A stretch of 64,000 nt of DNA from Datura wrightii (lineage: Eukaryota > Streptophyta > Magnoliopsida > Solanales > Solanaceae), in assembly GCA_035772735.1 (NCBI GenBank), contig JASDFA010000003.1, positions 155,943,001 through 156,007,000 on the forward strand. The letters run 5' to 3'. The notes beneath the pieces were generated by a model. It did not search any database and was not told the DNA's origin. It was given only the letters and a program-made list of their open reading frames with translations. The position numbers and the translations under genes were made by a program. Position 1 is the stretch's first letter. The number at the start of each line of letters is the position of its first letter. Below, one piece after another: positions 1 to 12,158 of this stretch.

Positions 1-1139
1 TTGTGATGAACATATAATTTTCTCATGATTTAAGTATGCATGTTTTTTAAAATATTATCAATAATATTATTAGTATTATTAGTATTATCAGTATTATCAG
101 ATCCAGTAGACTCTCAGAGCACTTTCAGATAAAGTAGTTCTGACTTAGTCTTAGGGTATCAGTTTTTGAGCTATCAGTATATATGTTCAGTTGGGAGTAG
201 TACTTAGCACTAAGTAGGCCCAGGTTTAACGTACCCAAGTCTCAGAACTACGCGTCACAATAGGTTATTAGCCCGAATGGGCATTAGTTAGTAATCACAT
301 TAGCCATGCCTTTATACATTGGAAAGTTATATTGGGTCCAATCAATGAGATGTATACGTCGAACTCCAGGTTTAGCTCACGTTGTTATATATTGGTTAAT
401 AGTCTCTCCTACAGTATAGTATAGTATAATTCAGTCACTGCTTTAGTTATAGTACATGCTTAGCTTTCAGTGCTTGTACATGACCCTTAAATCAGTTTTC
501 ACTTGTATTTTTAGTATTTTTAAACCATCATATCATATCAGTATTTATGCATCTTAGATAGGGTCATTGTACTTCAGTTCAGTTATGCATTCAATTGTGC
601 TTTTCAAATTATTAACATGTTTTATACTTCAGTTGCATGTCCCATATACTTAGTATATTCAAAGTATTGACCGCACACTTCTTGTGCTATATCATTTTAT
701 GATATAGATTTAGGTACTCAGAGTTAGCTCCGCATTAGACACACTCCAGTACTTGATCAGCTATCCGTTGGTGAGCCCTCATCATTTGGGGGCTATAATT
801 TGTTTATTTTTATATGTAATTAGTCTTACTATTTTTGTTTCAAATGTTTAGAGTTAGCTTGGAACTTTTCCAACAACTCATCAGTTAGTAAAGGCTTTTC
901 AGAAAAATAGTTAGTCTTTAAGCTTTATATTTATCTCAGACTCAATATTTTGTCTCCGTTACATTTATTTCAGTTTATTTCAATACTTCTATGAAATATG
1001 TTGCACAGTTAAATTGTTTCACTCAGTTTTATTTATAAATCAAATCCTATTAGTATTATGCCATGCTAAGGGTTAGCTCGGGGTCACTTATGGCTCTAAG
1101 CACCGTGTCACTTCCGGGATTTAGACTCAGGTCATCACA
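1..1139 (+). mobile_element. Element B: 5' LTR (partial, Tekay-like Ty3/gypsy)
   Basis: This is the 3' part of a long terminal repeat; the window begins about 850 bases into it. It matches the repeat at 23262-23645 (both start TTGTGATGAACA, then the shared stretches GCACTTTCAGATAAAGTAGT and GGGAGTAGTACTTAGCAC) and resembles the LTR of element C at 58.2-60.5 kb. It ends GGTCATCACA, directly followed by a primer binding site. The full LTR would be about 2.0 kb, judged from the distance between the matching points in the 3' copy. The body of the element resumes at 17434 because element A is inserted at 1174. No coding potential. Confidence 0.85.
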
Positions 1140-1143
1140 AACT

Positions 1144-1155
1144 TGATATTAGAGC
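1144..1155 (+). other. Primer binding site of element B
   Basis: TGATATTAGAGC lies four bases past the LTR end. It is the initiator-tRNA-Met type site (canonical TGGTATCAGAGC) with two transitions. The same site in element C (60538) reads TGGTATTAGAG. This fixes the plus orientation of element B. Confidence 0.75.
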
Positions 1156-1570
1156 ATCAGGTTTAGGAGTGTTTGATGTGCCATGGTTTTACGACACTTT
1201 AAATGCTTAAAACTAAGAAAATAATGAAAATCCTAGGCATGTTTATATGGATTTGATGTGTTTTATTAAGTTTTGCAGGAAAAATAGGTTTTAGAAGTGG
1301 GTGGAAAGAAAGAGCTGAAATAGGGCTAAATGTTACATGTTGAGGCAGGGCACGAGTCGTTGTCGTTAGGACATACAACGACTCATTCCATGACCTGTTC
1401 CTAAGAAATGACCAAAGTCCTAAAAGTTGGTAGAAGTGGCCTAGTGACAATGAGCCATGTAACGTGTCATCGTGAGAGTCAACGACTCATTCTTAGCAGC
1501 TTTAGCAGAGATACTAAAAATGTGAATTAAGCCCTGGGGGGTCACGAGCCATGTAACAAGTCGTCATGGG

Positions 1571-3712
1571 TGTCAAGACCAGAGCGTAGACCCTAGACAT
1601 AACACGGGACCTAGAACTATGAATGCCTCCAAGCTAACCCATGACACATGCATAACATAAGTATAAGTATACACTAAGTGGAATAAACATACTATAAGGC
1701 ATAAGCGAAAGTCTAAGATATCATAAAGCATCAAAACTAAGACGACAAGTCAACTGCTGAATATCTATACATGATTGTTTGAAAAGCTTCTAACCAGAAG
1801 ATGAGATTTTGGGACAAGCCCCCAACTAGCTCAGCTAAGTCCGAAACTGAAAGACATAAAAGTAAAACATGAGGCTAAACTGATGCTCGGATGATGAGGA
1901 CTCGCGCAAAGCTGAGACCGGCTGAACTAGAGCAAGAGCGAGTCTAATGACGGGGCTGAGACTGATCACCCAAACTTATATCATGAGACGATATAACACA
2001 AATAATGCAATAGTACTTTGAATTTACTGAGTATTTAGGATAAGTAAAACATGATAGTAAGATGATATTCCAAAATCATGAGTATAAGATAAGCTAAAAC
2101 ATGAGTTTTAATCATAAACTGAGTATAATGGCTCAAGGTTTTCAAAACTGAATCATAAAGCTGGACATGGCTGAAATCATAGGTAAAATATCATAAAGTA
2201 TATATTGAGCCCAAATTATCATAAGTCGTAATATCATAAAGTATAAACATGAACATGTGTAGAAAATCATGTAACAGTGGGAGATACTTATAACCGACAT
2301 ACTCTAAGTGAGCATATATGGAGCCCAACTTGTAACCCTATCTGGGAGGTTAGTTCATTATTGCCAAGGGTAAGAACCATGAAGACGTAATATCACTCAT
2401 GGGCCCATTCGGGCATGGTAGACACTCTCAAGGAGGACCCATCATGGCAACAGTGACACGTAGTTCTGAGACCTGGGTGCACTGGAATCCCGAACTACTT
2501 GATGTTAAATACTGCTCCCGAAATATACATAGTGCTCATATCATAATCATTAAACATGAATTTTTCATGGGTTAGTTTAAAATAACATGATAGATTTTGT
2601 AAATTGCTTGACATGCATGAACTAGCTATGAGAAAAATGCTGAAAAACAACCTGATACATAAGCTTGATATTCATGAGATTCATACATACTTGAGTAAAA
2701 TCATGATAAATTAAAAATAGATAATCATGAGATTTTTTCATGGAAATAATATAATTATAATCATAAAACATAAATACAATCACAAGAGAATCAATTTCAT
2801 AAGAGATCATGGAGTTTTTGCATAAAAAGGGTCTAACCCTTGAAATTTGTGACAATCATAATTGGAGACTTGAAGGAATTGAATTTATGGAATTGAACTT
2901 GAAATTAGGCATGAGGGTGGAAGAAATTACTCATTCATAACCCCACATACCTGGGCTTTGATGAATTCTTGCTTAAACTTGAGATCAAGAGAGTTGAGCA
3001 GAAGAAGAAGAACCCTAATTGCTTGAGAGCCTTGAGAGATTGATCTTCAATCTACGGTGCTGGGAGAGGAATGAGAGTTTAGGCTTAGTTTAATCCTTAA
3101 ATAATACACTTGGGAAACCCAAAACAACCTCATTTAGGAGTTAAAAACATAAAAAGTTACAAAAATACCCTTAAAAACTCGCTTTCAAAATCTGCCCGTC
3201 AATGACCACGACCAAACCTACGATCTGTAGGTTCTCACCATAAATCATTATGAATCTAGTGGTTACCGGTCCCCTACTGATAAATCTTTAAATCCCTTCC
3301 TATGAATGCATGTTATGACTCATATCAAGATACCACGATCTGTTACATGCTTCTCGTTCCTTTCAAGTCAATTTGGTCATTCTTAGAACCCATCCTATAG
3401 CAGGAACTTACCACGAACCATACCACCTTATCATGGGTCGTACCATGGCTCATGGTTACCCAATAATTGCAAAACACCTCTTTGAATCCCTTCCCATGAC
3501 TCTTCAGTACAGACTATACATTCCTAGTATGGGTCGTGGGATCCAGTCGTGGTTTCTCAACCAATTTTGTTGATTCCTTGAGACCTCATGGTACGACTCA
3601 TGGTACGACTCATACCACCATACCATGAGTTGAACTGAGGGAAATTTTTTAGTTTTTCTACTAGTTCATACTCCACATCTGGGGCCTAGTCTTAGGGATT
3701 TTTGGAGTGTCA
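1571..3712 (-). mobile_element. Solo LTR G (gypsy, minus orientation) inside element A 5' LTR
   Basis: Read on the minus strand it starts TGACACTCCAAAAATCCCTA near 3712 and ends CTCTGGTCTTGACA at 1571, the same kind of start and end as the LTRs of elements B (TGTGACGCCC), D and C (GTCATGACA). Internal blocks also match in reverse, such as the 'tactgctcccg' and 'cgtagttctgagacctgggt' stretches at 2460-2520, which correspond to the 200-250 region of element B. No internal domain or second LTR accompanies it. The element A LTR sequence resumes at about 3713. The flanking five bases (ATGGG and TAGTG) match poorly, so the target duplication has decayed or an edge is off by a few bases. Confidence 0.75.
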
Positions 3713-3956
3713 TAGTGGGACTCAATGATTCATCCTGAAGAATCATTGGCAGAAGTACTGAAAAGATTCAAATCAGTGCCCAGGGGTGATGAGCCACCTT
3801 ACGCCTCATTGCCTCAACCAATGAGTCATTCCTTGAGTCGTTGCCAAAGTTGAAGACACTGAATAAGATGACTCGTGGGCACACTAAATCTAACAAGTCG
3901 TTACCACTGCCGAACCTGCAAATCCTTTTTTGTTTAGGATAGGTTTTGATTAATGT

Positions 3957-3965
3957 CTATAAATA
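3957..3965 (+). promoter_or_regulatory. TATA box of element A 5' LTR
   Basis: CTATAAATA sits about 930 bases before the LTR end, which would place the U3/R border near 3990. The corresponding site in the 3' LTR (about 16486-16500, GTCTATTAGTTTTC) has lost the box by a small deletion and substitutions. Confidence 0.5.
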
Positions 3966-4895
3966 CTTTTCTTAGGTTTATTTTACAAATTACGTAATTC
4001 TTATGCACTTTACCTGGTTTTGAAATCCAAGAAACATCTCTTTTGTTTGGTTATTGGGTTTTGAAGGCTTAATCAAGCATTGATTCTTGGATATTGAGTG
4101 TTTATTGATAATTCAACAGTTGTGATTTCTTTTGCTAAATTTTTGTAAGTTTATAATTATGGTTTTACTTATAATTTCAAATTGTCATTCTTCAAGCATG
4201 AGTGGCTAAATCCCATAACTAGGATTGTGAACATTATGGTGAATTAACAAACATAAGCAAAGTACTTAGTGATTCTTGAATGAGGTTTATGCATGTATTG
4301 TTCACCCCTTCGTTTTGATTGCTTTTAACGATTGCGAACATTAGAATTTTCCTTATTCTTACTCACTGAATCAAGAGAGAATGAACGAGGAAAGAGATTC
4401 ACAACGGAGATTTGAGTCTATCAACCCTCATCTAACGTCTTGAACTTATTCGAAAATAGCTAATCTGAGATCAAAGGTAAGCGTTAGTGAAGTATACACT
4501 CGCAAATGGATCAAGTTGCATGGTGATATTCATCTATTTAGTGGACCAACCACTCAGGTGAATCTAACTTATCGATTTTACATGCTAAACATCAGGATAG
4601 ATCACTAGTACGATTTACTTAATACGTTATGAAATCATGGAGAACACAATCCTAGTCAACTCTCTCACTAAAAACAAACAACATTAACTTATATTCGACT
4701 CTTGGTTACTACTTGCTTTACATCATTATTTGTTACAAACTCCCCCCTCTTTGAAAAACATTGACTAAAAGTATGAGTAAGTACGTTAAATGAGGTCCTC
4801 ACAACATTCCTTATGGAATTTGATTCCAACCTCGTTCGATTCTATATTTGAGCACCAACTGCTTTATATCTCATTAAGAGGTGTAATTTGAGCAA

Positions 4896-4913
4896 TGACG
4901 TTGTTGCTGGGGA
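4896..4913 (+). other. Primer binding site of element A (tRNA-Asp type)
   Basis: TGACGTTGTTGCTGGGGA begins one base after the LTR end. It matches the plant Athila-type site TGGCGCCGTTGCCGGGGA with four differences, all transitions of the kind cytosine methylation produces. This supports an Athila assignment. Confidence 0.75.
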
Positions 4914-5018
4914 ATACGATTTAGGATTAGTTTAAATTATGTTTGCTTTATTATTAGTCCTTATTTTCGGATTTATTTTGTTTTTGTTTTTTTTACTTTT
5001 TAGGTTGTAGGTTCGTGT

Positions 5019-6640
5019 ATGCCTAGTATTTGGAGACAAGAAAAATCTCTGGTTCCAATCGATCACGAACTTGAAAGAACTTTGAGATACAAGAAGAAAA
5101 TGGCCAACGTCCATGATCAAGAAGCTGTGGAAGAAGCAAAAACTCAAATGTTGGCTGAAGAACAGGTTCGGGCACAAGAACATGAGGCAGCTAGGCTTGT
5201 TGAAGAGCAATGCCAAGTTGCAGCTAATGAGCGAGCTAGAAGGAATAAAGGTCTAGAACAACAACAGTACCGGTATTTTGATGATGAGGATGATGCTGGA
5301 GCAACTAGTGCTATAGTTCCTCTTTCATTTCCAATTGGGGAAAAGTTTGATATAACCAGCGCGATGATAAAACTACTAAATATGAAGGGAATATTTGTTG
5401 GACATGCTACTAATGATGCACATATCCACTTGACTAACATCATAGGAATTTTCAAGGCTTCTAAGCAATCTGGTGTGAATCAGGATGTAATTAGACTAGG
5501 ATTATTTCCATTTTCATTGGGAAGTGTGATTGGCTGAATTGCCAAATGATTTAATCAGTACTTTGAGGCAACTAAAGAGGGCTTTTTGGAGAGGTTCTTT
5601 CCACTATCCAGAGCATTGCAGCTTAAAAATGAGATTTATAACTTCAGACAGTTGAGTTCTAAAGCATTGCATGAGACATGGTTGAGATTCAATAAGAATT
5701 TGAAACAAGTTCCTAATCACAGGATACCCCGATGACATGTTGTTGGAGATCTTCTATAGGTCTTTTAATGCGAACACCAAAGTTATGGCCGACACTATTT
5801 CTGGTTGAACGTTTATGAGTCACATATATGTAGAGGCAGCAAAGGTGCTTGATAGGATTTCTAAGACTAACTGAGCATGGCACACAAGGAAGTTGAAGTT
5901 CCTGCTGGCACTTATGCAATAGGTACGTATGCGGAGTAGTGGAGGAAAGATGAGGAAATAGATCAAGATATAGCTGAGATAAAAACTACAATATGGCCCC
6001 TTTCTAAGAATTTCATGGGAATTGGGGCTGAAAAGGTAAATGCAGTCAGTTCTCAAGCAAAAGCTCCAAGGAATAATGGTAATGATACTAAGTCGGATGA
6101 GGAAGTGAATTATTTGAATGATCAAGGGGCAGGTTTTTGGGCCAACGCTTAAGGGTCTAATCAATACGCTTAGTGCCAAGGTCAAGGAAATCAAGGTCAA
6201 AATTGTTATAGAGATAATAACTACAATCTGGGTGCATATCGGGATAGGAGCAAAGGCAAAGATAGAGACAAAGAAGGTGACTGAAAGAAGTGAAATGGAT
6301 ATAAGAATGATATAAGTGGTTTGTATGTTCCTCCAAGTAACTAAAAAGCATAACCTAGTAGTTCAAGGATAGAAGACGTATTAGCCAAAGTGTTGAAATA
6401 GGTGGAGGCTAATGAGCGCCACTTCAAGGAGCTTCGTGTGGATCTTTCTTGGAAGAACCAAAATGTTGAGTCGCATGCTATTTCCATCAAAAAAATTGAG
6501 TAGCTAATTGGTGAGATGTCAAGTTCACTTAATTAGAGGCAGAAAGACACACTTTCTAGTAATACAGTCTAAAACTCGAAAAATGACAGTCATTGTATAA
6601 TTATAACTACTAGAATTGGAAAAGCAATAATTGACCCTCC
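5019..6640 (+). pseudogene. gag: Element A gag (Athila-type), decayed
   Basis: The capsid polyprotein of the Athila-type element. The first 172 codons (5019-5537) are open: a charged, alanine- and glutamate-rich N-terminus with coiled-coil character, then a capsid core motif at 5420-5520 (DAHIHLTNIIGIF and RLGLFPFSLG), the hallmark of Athila/Tat gag. After 5537 the frame is broken by stops. Family landmarks still appear in shifting frames: the 'fyrsfnantkvmadtis' region at 5750-5800 and 'ayalieemak'-like residues downstream. In this family gag packages element RNA into particles. The reading here is clearly dead. The upstream leader 4914-5018 holds no other gene. The start codon was chosen because it opens the only long frame before the capsid core. 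Confidence 0.7.
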
Positions 6641-6641
6641 T

Positions 6642-7480
6642 ATGCCAATTGTTGTTGATGAGATAGTTGAGCCTGAGTTGATTGATGATGAAAAGGTCAC
6701 TGAGTCCAAGGAACAAGTTGTGGTTGAGAATGCAGCTGAAAAGATGACTCCTAGTAATGAAAAGGAGACTGTGTCTAGAAAGGGGAAGGAGAAGGAGGTC
6801 CCACACAACCTGACTCTGATTCCAAGGCCTCCTTCACCTTTCTCAAAGATATTGAAAAAGAGGGCCGAGGAAGGAAAGTATCACAAGTTTATTTTGATGC
6901 TAAAGCAATTATCTATGAACATCCCTTTAGTCAAGGCACTTGAGAAAATGCCTAGCTACACCAAGTTTATGAAGGATCTTGTTACTAAGAAGAGGAATGT
7001 GAGCTTTGAGCCTGTAAACAATTTACACCATTGTAGTGCAATAATATCTCGATCTCTTGTGCAAAAAAGAAACAACCTTGAGCTTTCACCATACCTTGAA
7101 CCATTGAGCCTTTAATTTTGCCAAGGCTTTATGTGATTTGGGTGCTAGTATTAATCTCATGCTGTTAGCAATGTTCAGATAATTGGGCTTGGAAGTGCAT
7201 AAGCCAACTATAATACGGCTTCTTATGGCATATCGAATGGTGAAAAATCCATGTAGGCATTCTCTATGATGTATTGGTGAAAGTCGAGTAATTTATCTTT
7301 TCGGCTAATTTTATCATTCTAGACAGTGAGGTTGATTTTGAGGTCTCTATTATCTTAGGGTGACCATTCCTTGCCACCTGAAGTGCATTAGTAGATATAG
7401 AATCTGGACAGTTAGAATTCCGATTAAATAATGAAGACATTACTTTTAATATGTGCCGGTCAATGAAGTAGCCTAGTGAC
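6642..7480 (+). pseudogene. Element A aspartic protease region, decayed
   Basis: The gag-pol linker and retropepsin-like protease. The open stretch 6642-7115 carries the lysine-rich linker and the Athila motif LKQLSMNIPLVKALEKMPSY (about 6900-6963). The catalytic signature follows at 7130-7160 in another frame as CDLGASINLM, the D-L-G-A-S form normal in Athila proteases. A second conserved block (VDFEVSIILG, about 7330-7360) and a RLNNEDITFNMC-like end follow. The enzyme would cut the gag-pol polyprotein. At least two frame changes and several stops make it non-functional. Confidence 0.7.
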
Positions 7481-7744
7481 ATGCGTGTGGTCTCAGTGAT
7501 TGATATTGCAGATGTGGAGTCTCCAATAATGCCTATTGAGGAGAGATTGAGTATTGAGACACTAATAGTTGTAATCATGAACTGTGATGTGGAAGAGATA
7601 GATGACTATAAAAAGATTGTTAGTGCACTTGCCGATATGAGGTTTTACACTTATGCTCCAAATTTTGGTCTTGATTTGAAGAATTGTACAACTCCACTGG
7701 TCAAGCCTTCTGTTCAGGAGCCTCCAGTATTGAAGCTCAAAGCT

Positions 7745-8660
7745 CTTCCATCTCATCTTAGGTATTCTTGGGAACTCTAAACACTTTGCCGGTTATTGTA
7801 GCAGCAGATTGGTTAAATGGAAAGTGGAGGCTCTAGTTAGGCCATTGGATGCTCCATTACAGATATTATTAATATTCCATAGGGTATTTTCACTCACAAA
7901 ATCCAGCTTGAGCCAGATTATATTCCCAGTATTAAGCATCAGCATAGGTTGAATCCACCTATGCAAGAGGTTGCCAAGAAGGAAATCATCAAGTGGTTGG
8001 ATGCGGGCGTGGTGTACCCTATTGTAGACAGAAAATTGGTAAGCCCCATCCAATTTGTCTCAAAGAAGGGTGGAATAACAGTGGTTCCAAATGTTAATAA
8101 TGAGCTGATTTTATTAGGTCAGTTATAGGTTGGAGAGTGTGCATGGACTATAGGAAGCTGAATCAGTGGACACATAAAGACCATTTCCTTATGCCATTCA
8201 TGGATCAGATGCAATATCGTCCTTCAAGTAGATGTATGTATTGATTTCTTGATGGTTATTTGGGTTACAATCAGATTTCTATAGCCCCGGAAGACTAAGA
8301 GAAAACCACCTTTACTTGCTCGTATGGGATTTTTGCCTTCAAGAGGATGCCATTTAGGTTGTGTAATGCGCCCGCAATATTTGAGTGTTGTATGATGTCA
8401 ATTTTCTCGAACATAGTGGAGGACACGATTGAAGTTTTTATGGATGATTTTTGTCTGTTGGTAACTCTTTTGATGCCTGCTTGACTCATCTGAGCAAGGT
8501 GTTGCAAGGATATGAAGATAATAATTTGGTACTTAATTAGGAGAAGTAACATTATATGGTCAAGAAGGGTATTGTGCTAAGCCACAAGATTTCTGGCAAG
8601 GGCATTGAGGTGGAAAAGGAGAAGATTGAGGTAATAGCTAGCTAGCTTGCCACCCCCGAT
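7745..8660 (+). pseudogene. Element A reverse transcriptase, decayed
   Basis: The reverse transcriptase domain of the Athila-type pol. Recognisable blocks in order are the entry region with HQHRLNPPMQEVAKKEIIKW (7935-7995), FVSKKGG (about 8057-8080), CMDYRKLNQWTHKDHF (8140-8190), LDGYLGYNQI (8247-8277), the palm motif FMDDF at about 8437-8452, and the 'kkgivlshkisgkgiev' thumb region (8560-8615). FMDDF is the Athila variant of the YxDD active site and both aspartates are kept. Stops and indels interrupt the frame throughout, for example between 8100 and 8240. Confidence 0.8.
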
Positions 8661-9300
8661 TTCTGTTAAAGGCATTCATAGTTTTTGGGGTCACGCAGGA
8701 TTCTATCGGAGGTTTATCAAGTACTTCTCGAAGATTTCACATCCCTTGTGCAAATGACTTGAGAAGAAGGTGAAGTTTATTTTTGATAAGGCATGCCAAA
8801 AAGCCTTTGAATGAAGAGAGGCTAACCACTACTCCAATCATAGTTGCACCAGACCGGTCCTTACCATTTGAAGTCATGTGTAATGCTAGCGGAGTGGCCT
8901 AAGTGTTGTCTTGGGCCAAAGGTGAGAAAAGATATTTTATCCGATTTACTATGTTAGCAAAGCACTAAATGAATCCCAGAAAAATTACACTGTGACTAAG
9001 AAAGAGTTGATGGCAGTGGTGTTTGCATTTAGAAGTTCAAGCTTATTTGCTTGGAACTAAAGTTATTATTCATACAGACCACACAGCTCTTAGGTAATTG
9101 ATGTCGAAGAAAGATGCCAAGCCACAACTAATCAGATAGGCACTTATGGTGCAAGAATTTGAGTTTGATGTGAAGGACCGGAAAGGGACTAAAAATCAAA
9201 TGGTTGATCACTTGTCTAGACTTAAGGCAGATGTAGTTTTGAAAGATGATGTTGAGATTGATAATACATTTCCAGATGAACAGGTTTTAGCTGCATCACA
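8660..9300 (+). pseudogene. Element A RNase H region, decayed
   Basis: The region follows the reverse transcriptase and would degrade the RNA strand of the hybrid. Visible blocks are the connection domain (GFYRRFIKYFSKISHPL, about 8698-8750), IIVAPDRSLPFEVMCNASG (about 8838-8890), the TKVIIHTDHTALRYLMSKKD region (about 9058-9115) and VKDRKGTKNQMVDHLSRL (about 9171-9225). The frame changes several times and contains stops, so no active product is expected. Confidence 0.75.
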
Positions 9301-9404
9301 GGATCTGATGCCATAGTTTGCTAAGTTTGCAAATTACTTGGTGAGTGATGTGGTACCTGCAGATTTCTCCTTTCACCAATGAAATAAGTTTATGTCGGAT
9401 GTGT

Positions 9405-10560
9405 GAAAATTTTTCTAGGATGAGCCATACTTGTTTCGTATGTGTGTTGATGGGATGATTCTTAGATGTGTGGTTGAGGTTGAAATGATGAGCATATTAG
9501 AGGCTTGTCACTCTTCCCCTATTAGGGGTCATCATAGTGGTATCCACACGAGCCACGAGATTCTGCAATATATGTCCTATTGGTTGACCATTCACCAAGA
9601 TGCTCATGATTATGTAAAAGCATGTGATGCGTGTCAAAAGCAAGGAGGAATATCAAGAAGGCATAAACTCCCTCTCACCCCCATTCTAGTGATTGAGCTG
9701 TTTGATGTTTGGGGTATTAATTTCATGGGTCTATTTGTGAGCTCGAATAGGATGAAATATATAATTGTGGTTGTTGACTATGTGTTAAAATAGGTGGAGG
9801 CATTTGCGCTTCCCAATAACGAAGGCAAGAGTGTCACAATGTTCTTGAAATGAAACCTCTTTTCTAGGTTTGGGACCCCAAGGACAATCATTAATGATGG
9901 GGGTTCTCATTTTTGCAACCGGTTGTTTCGGACTCTGATTAAGAAGTATGATGTGAAGCATAGGGTGGCAACACCTTATCATCGACGATCTAATGGGAAA
10001 GTTGAGGTCTCCAACCGATAGACAAAGACAATACTTATGAAGACTGTGAATGAAAATAAAACGGATTGGTCTAGGAAGTTAGAAGTTGCCTTATAGGCAT
10101 ATCAGACTGCTTTCAAGACTCCTATAGGTATGTCTCCCTATCAACTTGTATTTACAAAATCATGTCATTTACCGATTAAACTTGAGAACAAGGCCATATG
10201 GGCTCTCAAGAAGCTAAATTTGAATTGGGGTGATGCCACGAACTTGAGTCTTGATCAGTTTGAACGAGTTAGATGAATTTTGTCTAAAAGACTATGAGAG
10301 TTCACCTCTCTACAAAGAGAGGATGAAGATGTATCACGACCAGAATATAGAGTAGAGAGAGTTTAATCTGGGTGATTTAGTCTTGTTGTTCTATTTGAGA
10401 CTTTAGTTGTTTTATGGCAAGTTAAAGTCTAAGTGGTTAGGGTCATTTCAAGTGGTACAGATGTTCCCATATGGTGCAATTGAACTTGAGAACTATAAAG
10501 GTAAACGGTTCAAGGTAAATAGTCAGCGGGTGAAGGCATATTTGGGAAAGATGAGGAAAT
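9405..10560 (+). pseudogene. Element A integrase, decayed
   Basis: Integrase with a recognisable HHCC zinc finger and DDE core. The open piece 9431-9793 holds the finger (HSSPIRGHHSG, then CDACQKQG at about 9630-9652) and the first core aspartate in DVWGINFMGLF. The second core block (GTPRTIINDGGSHFCN, about 9871-9920) supplies the second aspartate. The region around HRVATPYHRRSNGKVEVSNR (about 9960-10019) holds the glutamate. The C-terminal 'sryhdqn..vlLFDSRL..g.fkV' region is weak. Several stops break it. The enzyme would insert element cDNA, and this copy cannot. Confidence 0.8.
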
Positions 10561-12158
10561 CAAGCTAGTTGACCTTTGGGTTCTAGGTGAAGTCTGAGTA
10601 ACCTAGGCACCTGAGTCGTATCGCAATGTTAAATCAGACGCTTCATGGAAGGCAACCCATGGGTATATCTTGGTGAAGTCTGAGTAATTAAGATACCCAC
10701 ATCGTGTCGCGACGTTAAATATAGCACTACTTGGGAGGCAATCCAAGCCGTAATTTGTAATTTTAGTATAGTGTTTGCATTTGCTGAAGTGTGCAGGTGT
10801 GCTTGGAATAGGTAAACAAGATTTGAGTAAAAATCTGGAGAAATGAATCTAGTCCAAAAGTCACAAAACGAGTTGTTAAGTCACTTAACGACTCGTTAGC
10901 CTCCAATCGTGACCACTGAAGCAGAGAATTGCAGGTTCAGAAGATCTTAGAATGGATAGTCTCCAATTGTTACGTAACTTAATGAGTTGTTGGGTCATCC
11001 ATTCTAACAAGGTCTAAAATGTCACACTGTAGGCAAAGGACTAACGAGTCTAGGCATGATCTGTCATTACCATGACGAGTCATTGCCTGGACTCTTCAAG
11101 TCGCAGGTAAGTTTTATAGTCTGGAACATAACGAGGCACTTAACGAGTCATGGCTTCTTCCAATGATTCATTGGGAAGGGTCGTGGTCAGCAGTCAAAGA
11201 TTAAATATTTTAGGGCACCCCACCCGACCTGTTATCATTTTTCTATGTCTAGTTTTTATACCCTATTCCGACCCATTTCCTCTTTTATTCTCTACTTTGA
11301 AAGAAAATAAAAAAAAATGCTTCTCCCTCCATAACGGTTCCTCCATCACCACTGCCAGAACCTATATTCACCCCATTGAATCAAACCCTCCCTCACTCAG
11401 CTCATCACTGTATAGATTTTGAAGTGTGAAATCAAGCTCTCACCTTCTTCATCATTAAATCCTAAATTAAAGTGAGTAATACCTGCTTTATGTACTCAAG
11501 GAAAGTAGGTTAATGCTCCCCATATGTTAATTTGAAATCGAATTTGAATTTGATTATTTGCTAGTACCCTAGGTTACTTGAATAATTATGCCATGGACTA
11601 AATAGATTGGGTTAAATAATTTTGGGAAAATTAATGGATGTGAAATTGTACAAATGCGTTTGAAATTGTTTTGTGTAAATATTGATTTGGGTGTCTCATA
11701 CCCATCGAGTCAGTGGGCATTACAATCCATATTTATTTTGGAAACGAAGCTCGGATTGTTTTGCCCGCCCAACTCTCAACAAACTAGGCAAAAAATTGAG
11801 AGATGGTGAAGTCTGAGTAACCCATATTTGATAAAGTGTAAAAATTGAAGAAGCTATTCAGCACAATGATGACGCCTCACTTAACGACTCGTAGGGTCAC
11901 TTAACGAGTCATCAAGTGAGTTGTTCTAACTGTCTCAAAATCACTAAGTTACAGGACTCTTAGGAACGAGTCATTTAACGAGTCGTTGGTTCACTTAAAG
12001 ACTTGTTGGTTGACTCATTCTGAGTGGGAAAACAGATGACATAATGAGTTGTTACCACAAGTGATGACTCGTTAAGTCACCCGTTTTAATATATTATAGT
12101 TAATTTTCTTATCTTGTTATTTTGAGATTATGTGCCTAAGGTTACTTCCACAGGTACA
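10561..12158 (+). repeat. Element A non-coding spacer with tandem duplication and ACGAGTCGT-like motif cluster
   Basis: About 1.6 kb without a convincing gene. A tandem duplication of about 86 bases is visible: GGTGAAGTCTGAGTAA at about 10587 and 10671, each followed by a TCGYRTCGCRAYGTTAAAT block and GGAAGGCAACCCA or GGGAGGCAATCCA. A third partial copy of GGTGAAGTCTGAGTAACCCA lies at about 11807. From 10857 to 12085 there are more than a dozen variants of AACGACTCGTT or AACGAGTCGTT. The 90-codon frame at 11150 has no family resemblance I recognise. Confidence 0.55.

Larger units (their letters stand above)
1174..4894 (+). mobile_element. Element A: 5' LTR (Athila-type), interrupted
   Basis: The 5' LTR of a large Ty3/gypsy element in two parts, 1174-1570 and 3713-4894. 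Both parts align with the uninterrupted 3' LTR at 15858-17429. The termini are TGATG at the start and, in the 3' copy, CATCA, a perfect 5-bp terminal inverted repeat. The five bases before it (1169-1173, GTGTT) match those after the 3' LTR (17430-17434, GTGTC) at four of five positions, so this is a target duplication inside element B. The interruption is solo LTR G. The LTR contains scattered ACGAGTCGT-like motifs and a TATA box. The two LTR copies differ by many substitutions and small gaps, so the insertion is old. Confidence 0.85.

Noticed and set aside
5019..10560. Possible integrated plant virus (pararetrovirus)
   Set aside because: The order gag-protease-RT-RNase H-integrase with LTRs and a tRNA-Asp primer site is that of an Athila-type retrotransposon; integrase and LTRs are absent from plant pararetroviruses.
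11150..11422. 90-codon plus-strand open frame in the element A spacer
   Set aside because: No recognisable domain, lies inside the non-coding spacer of a decayed element and overlaps the ACGAGTCGT-type motif cluster.
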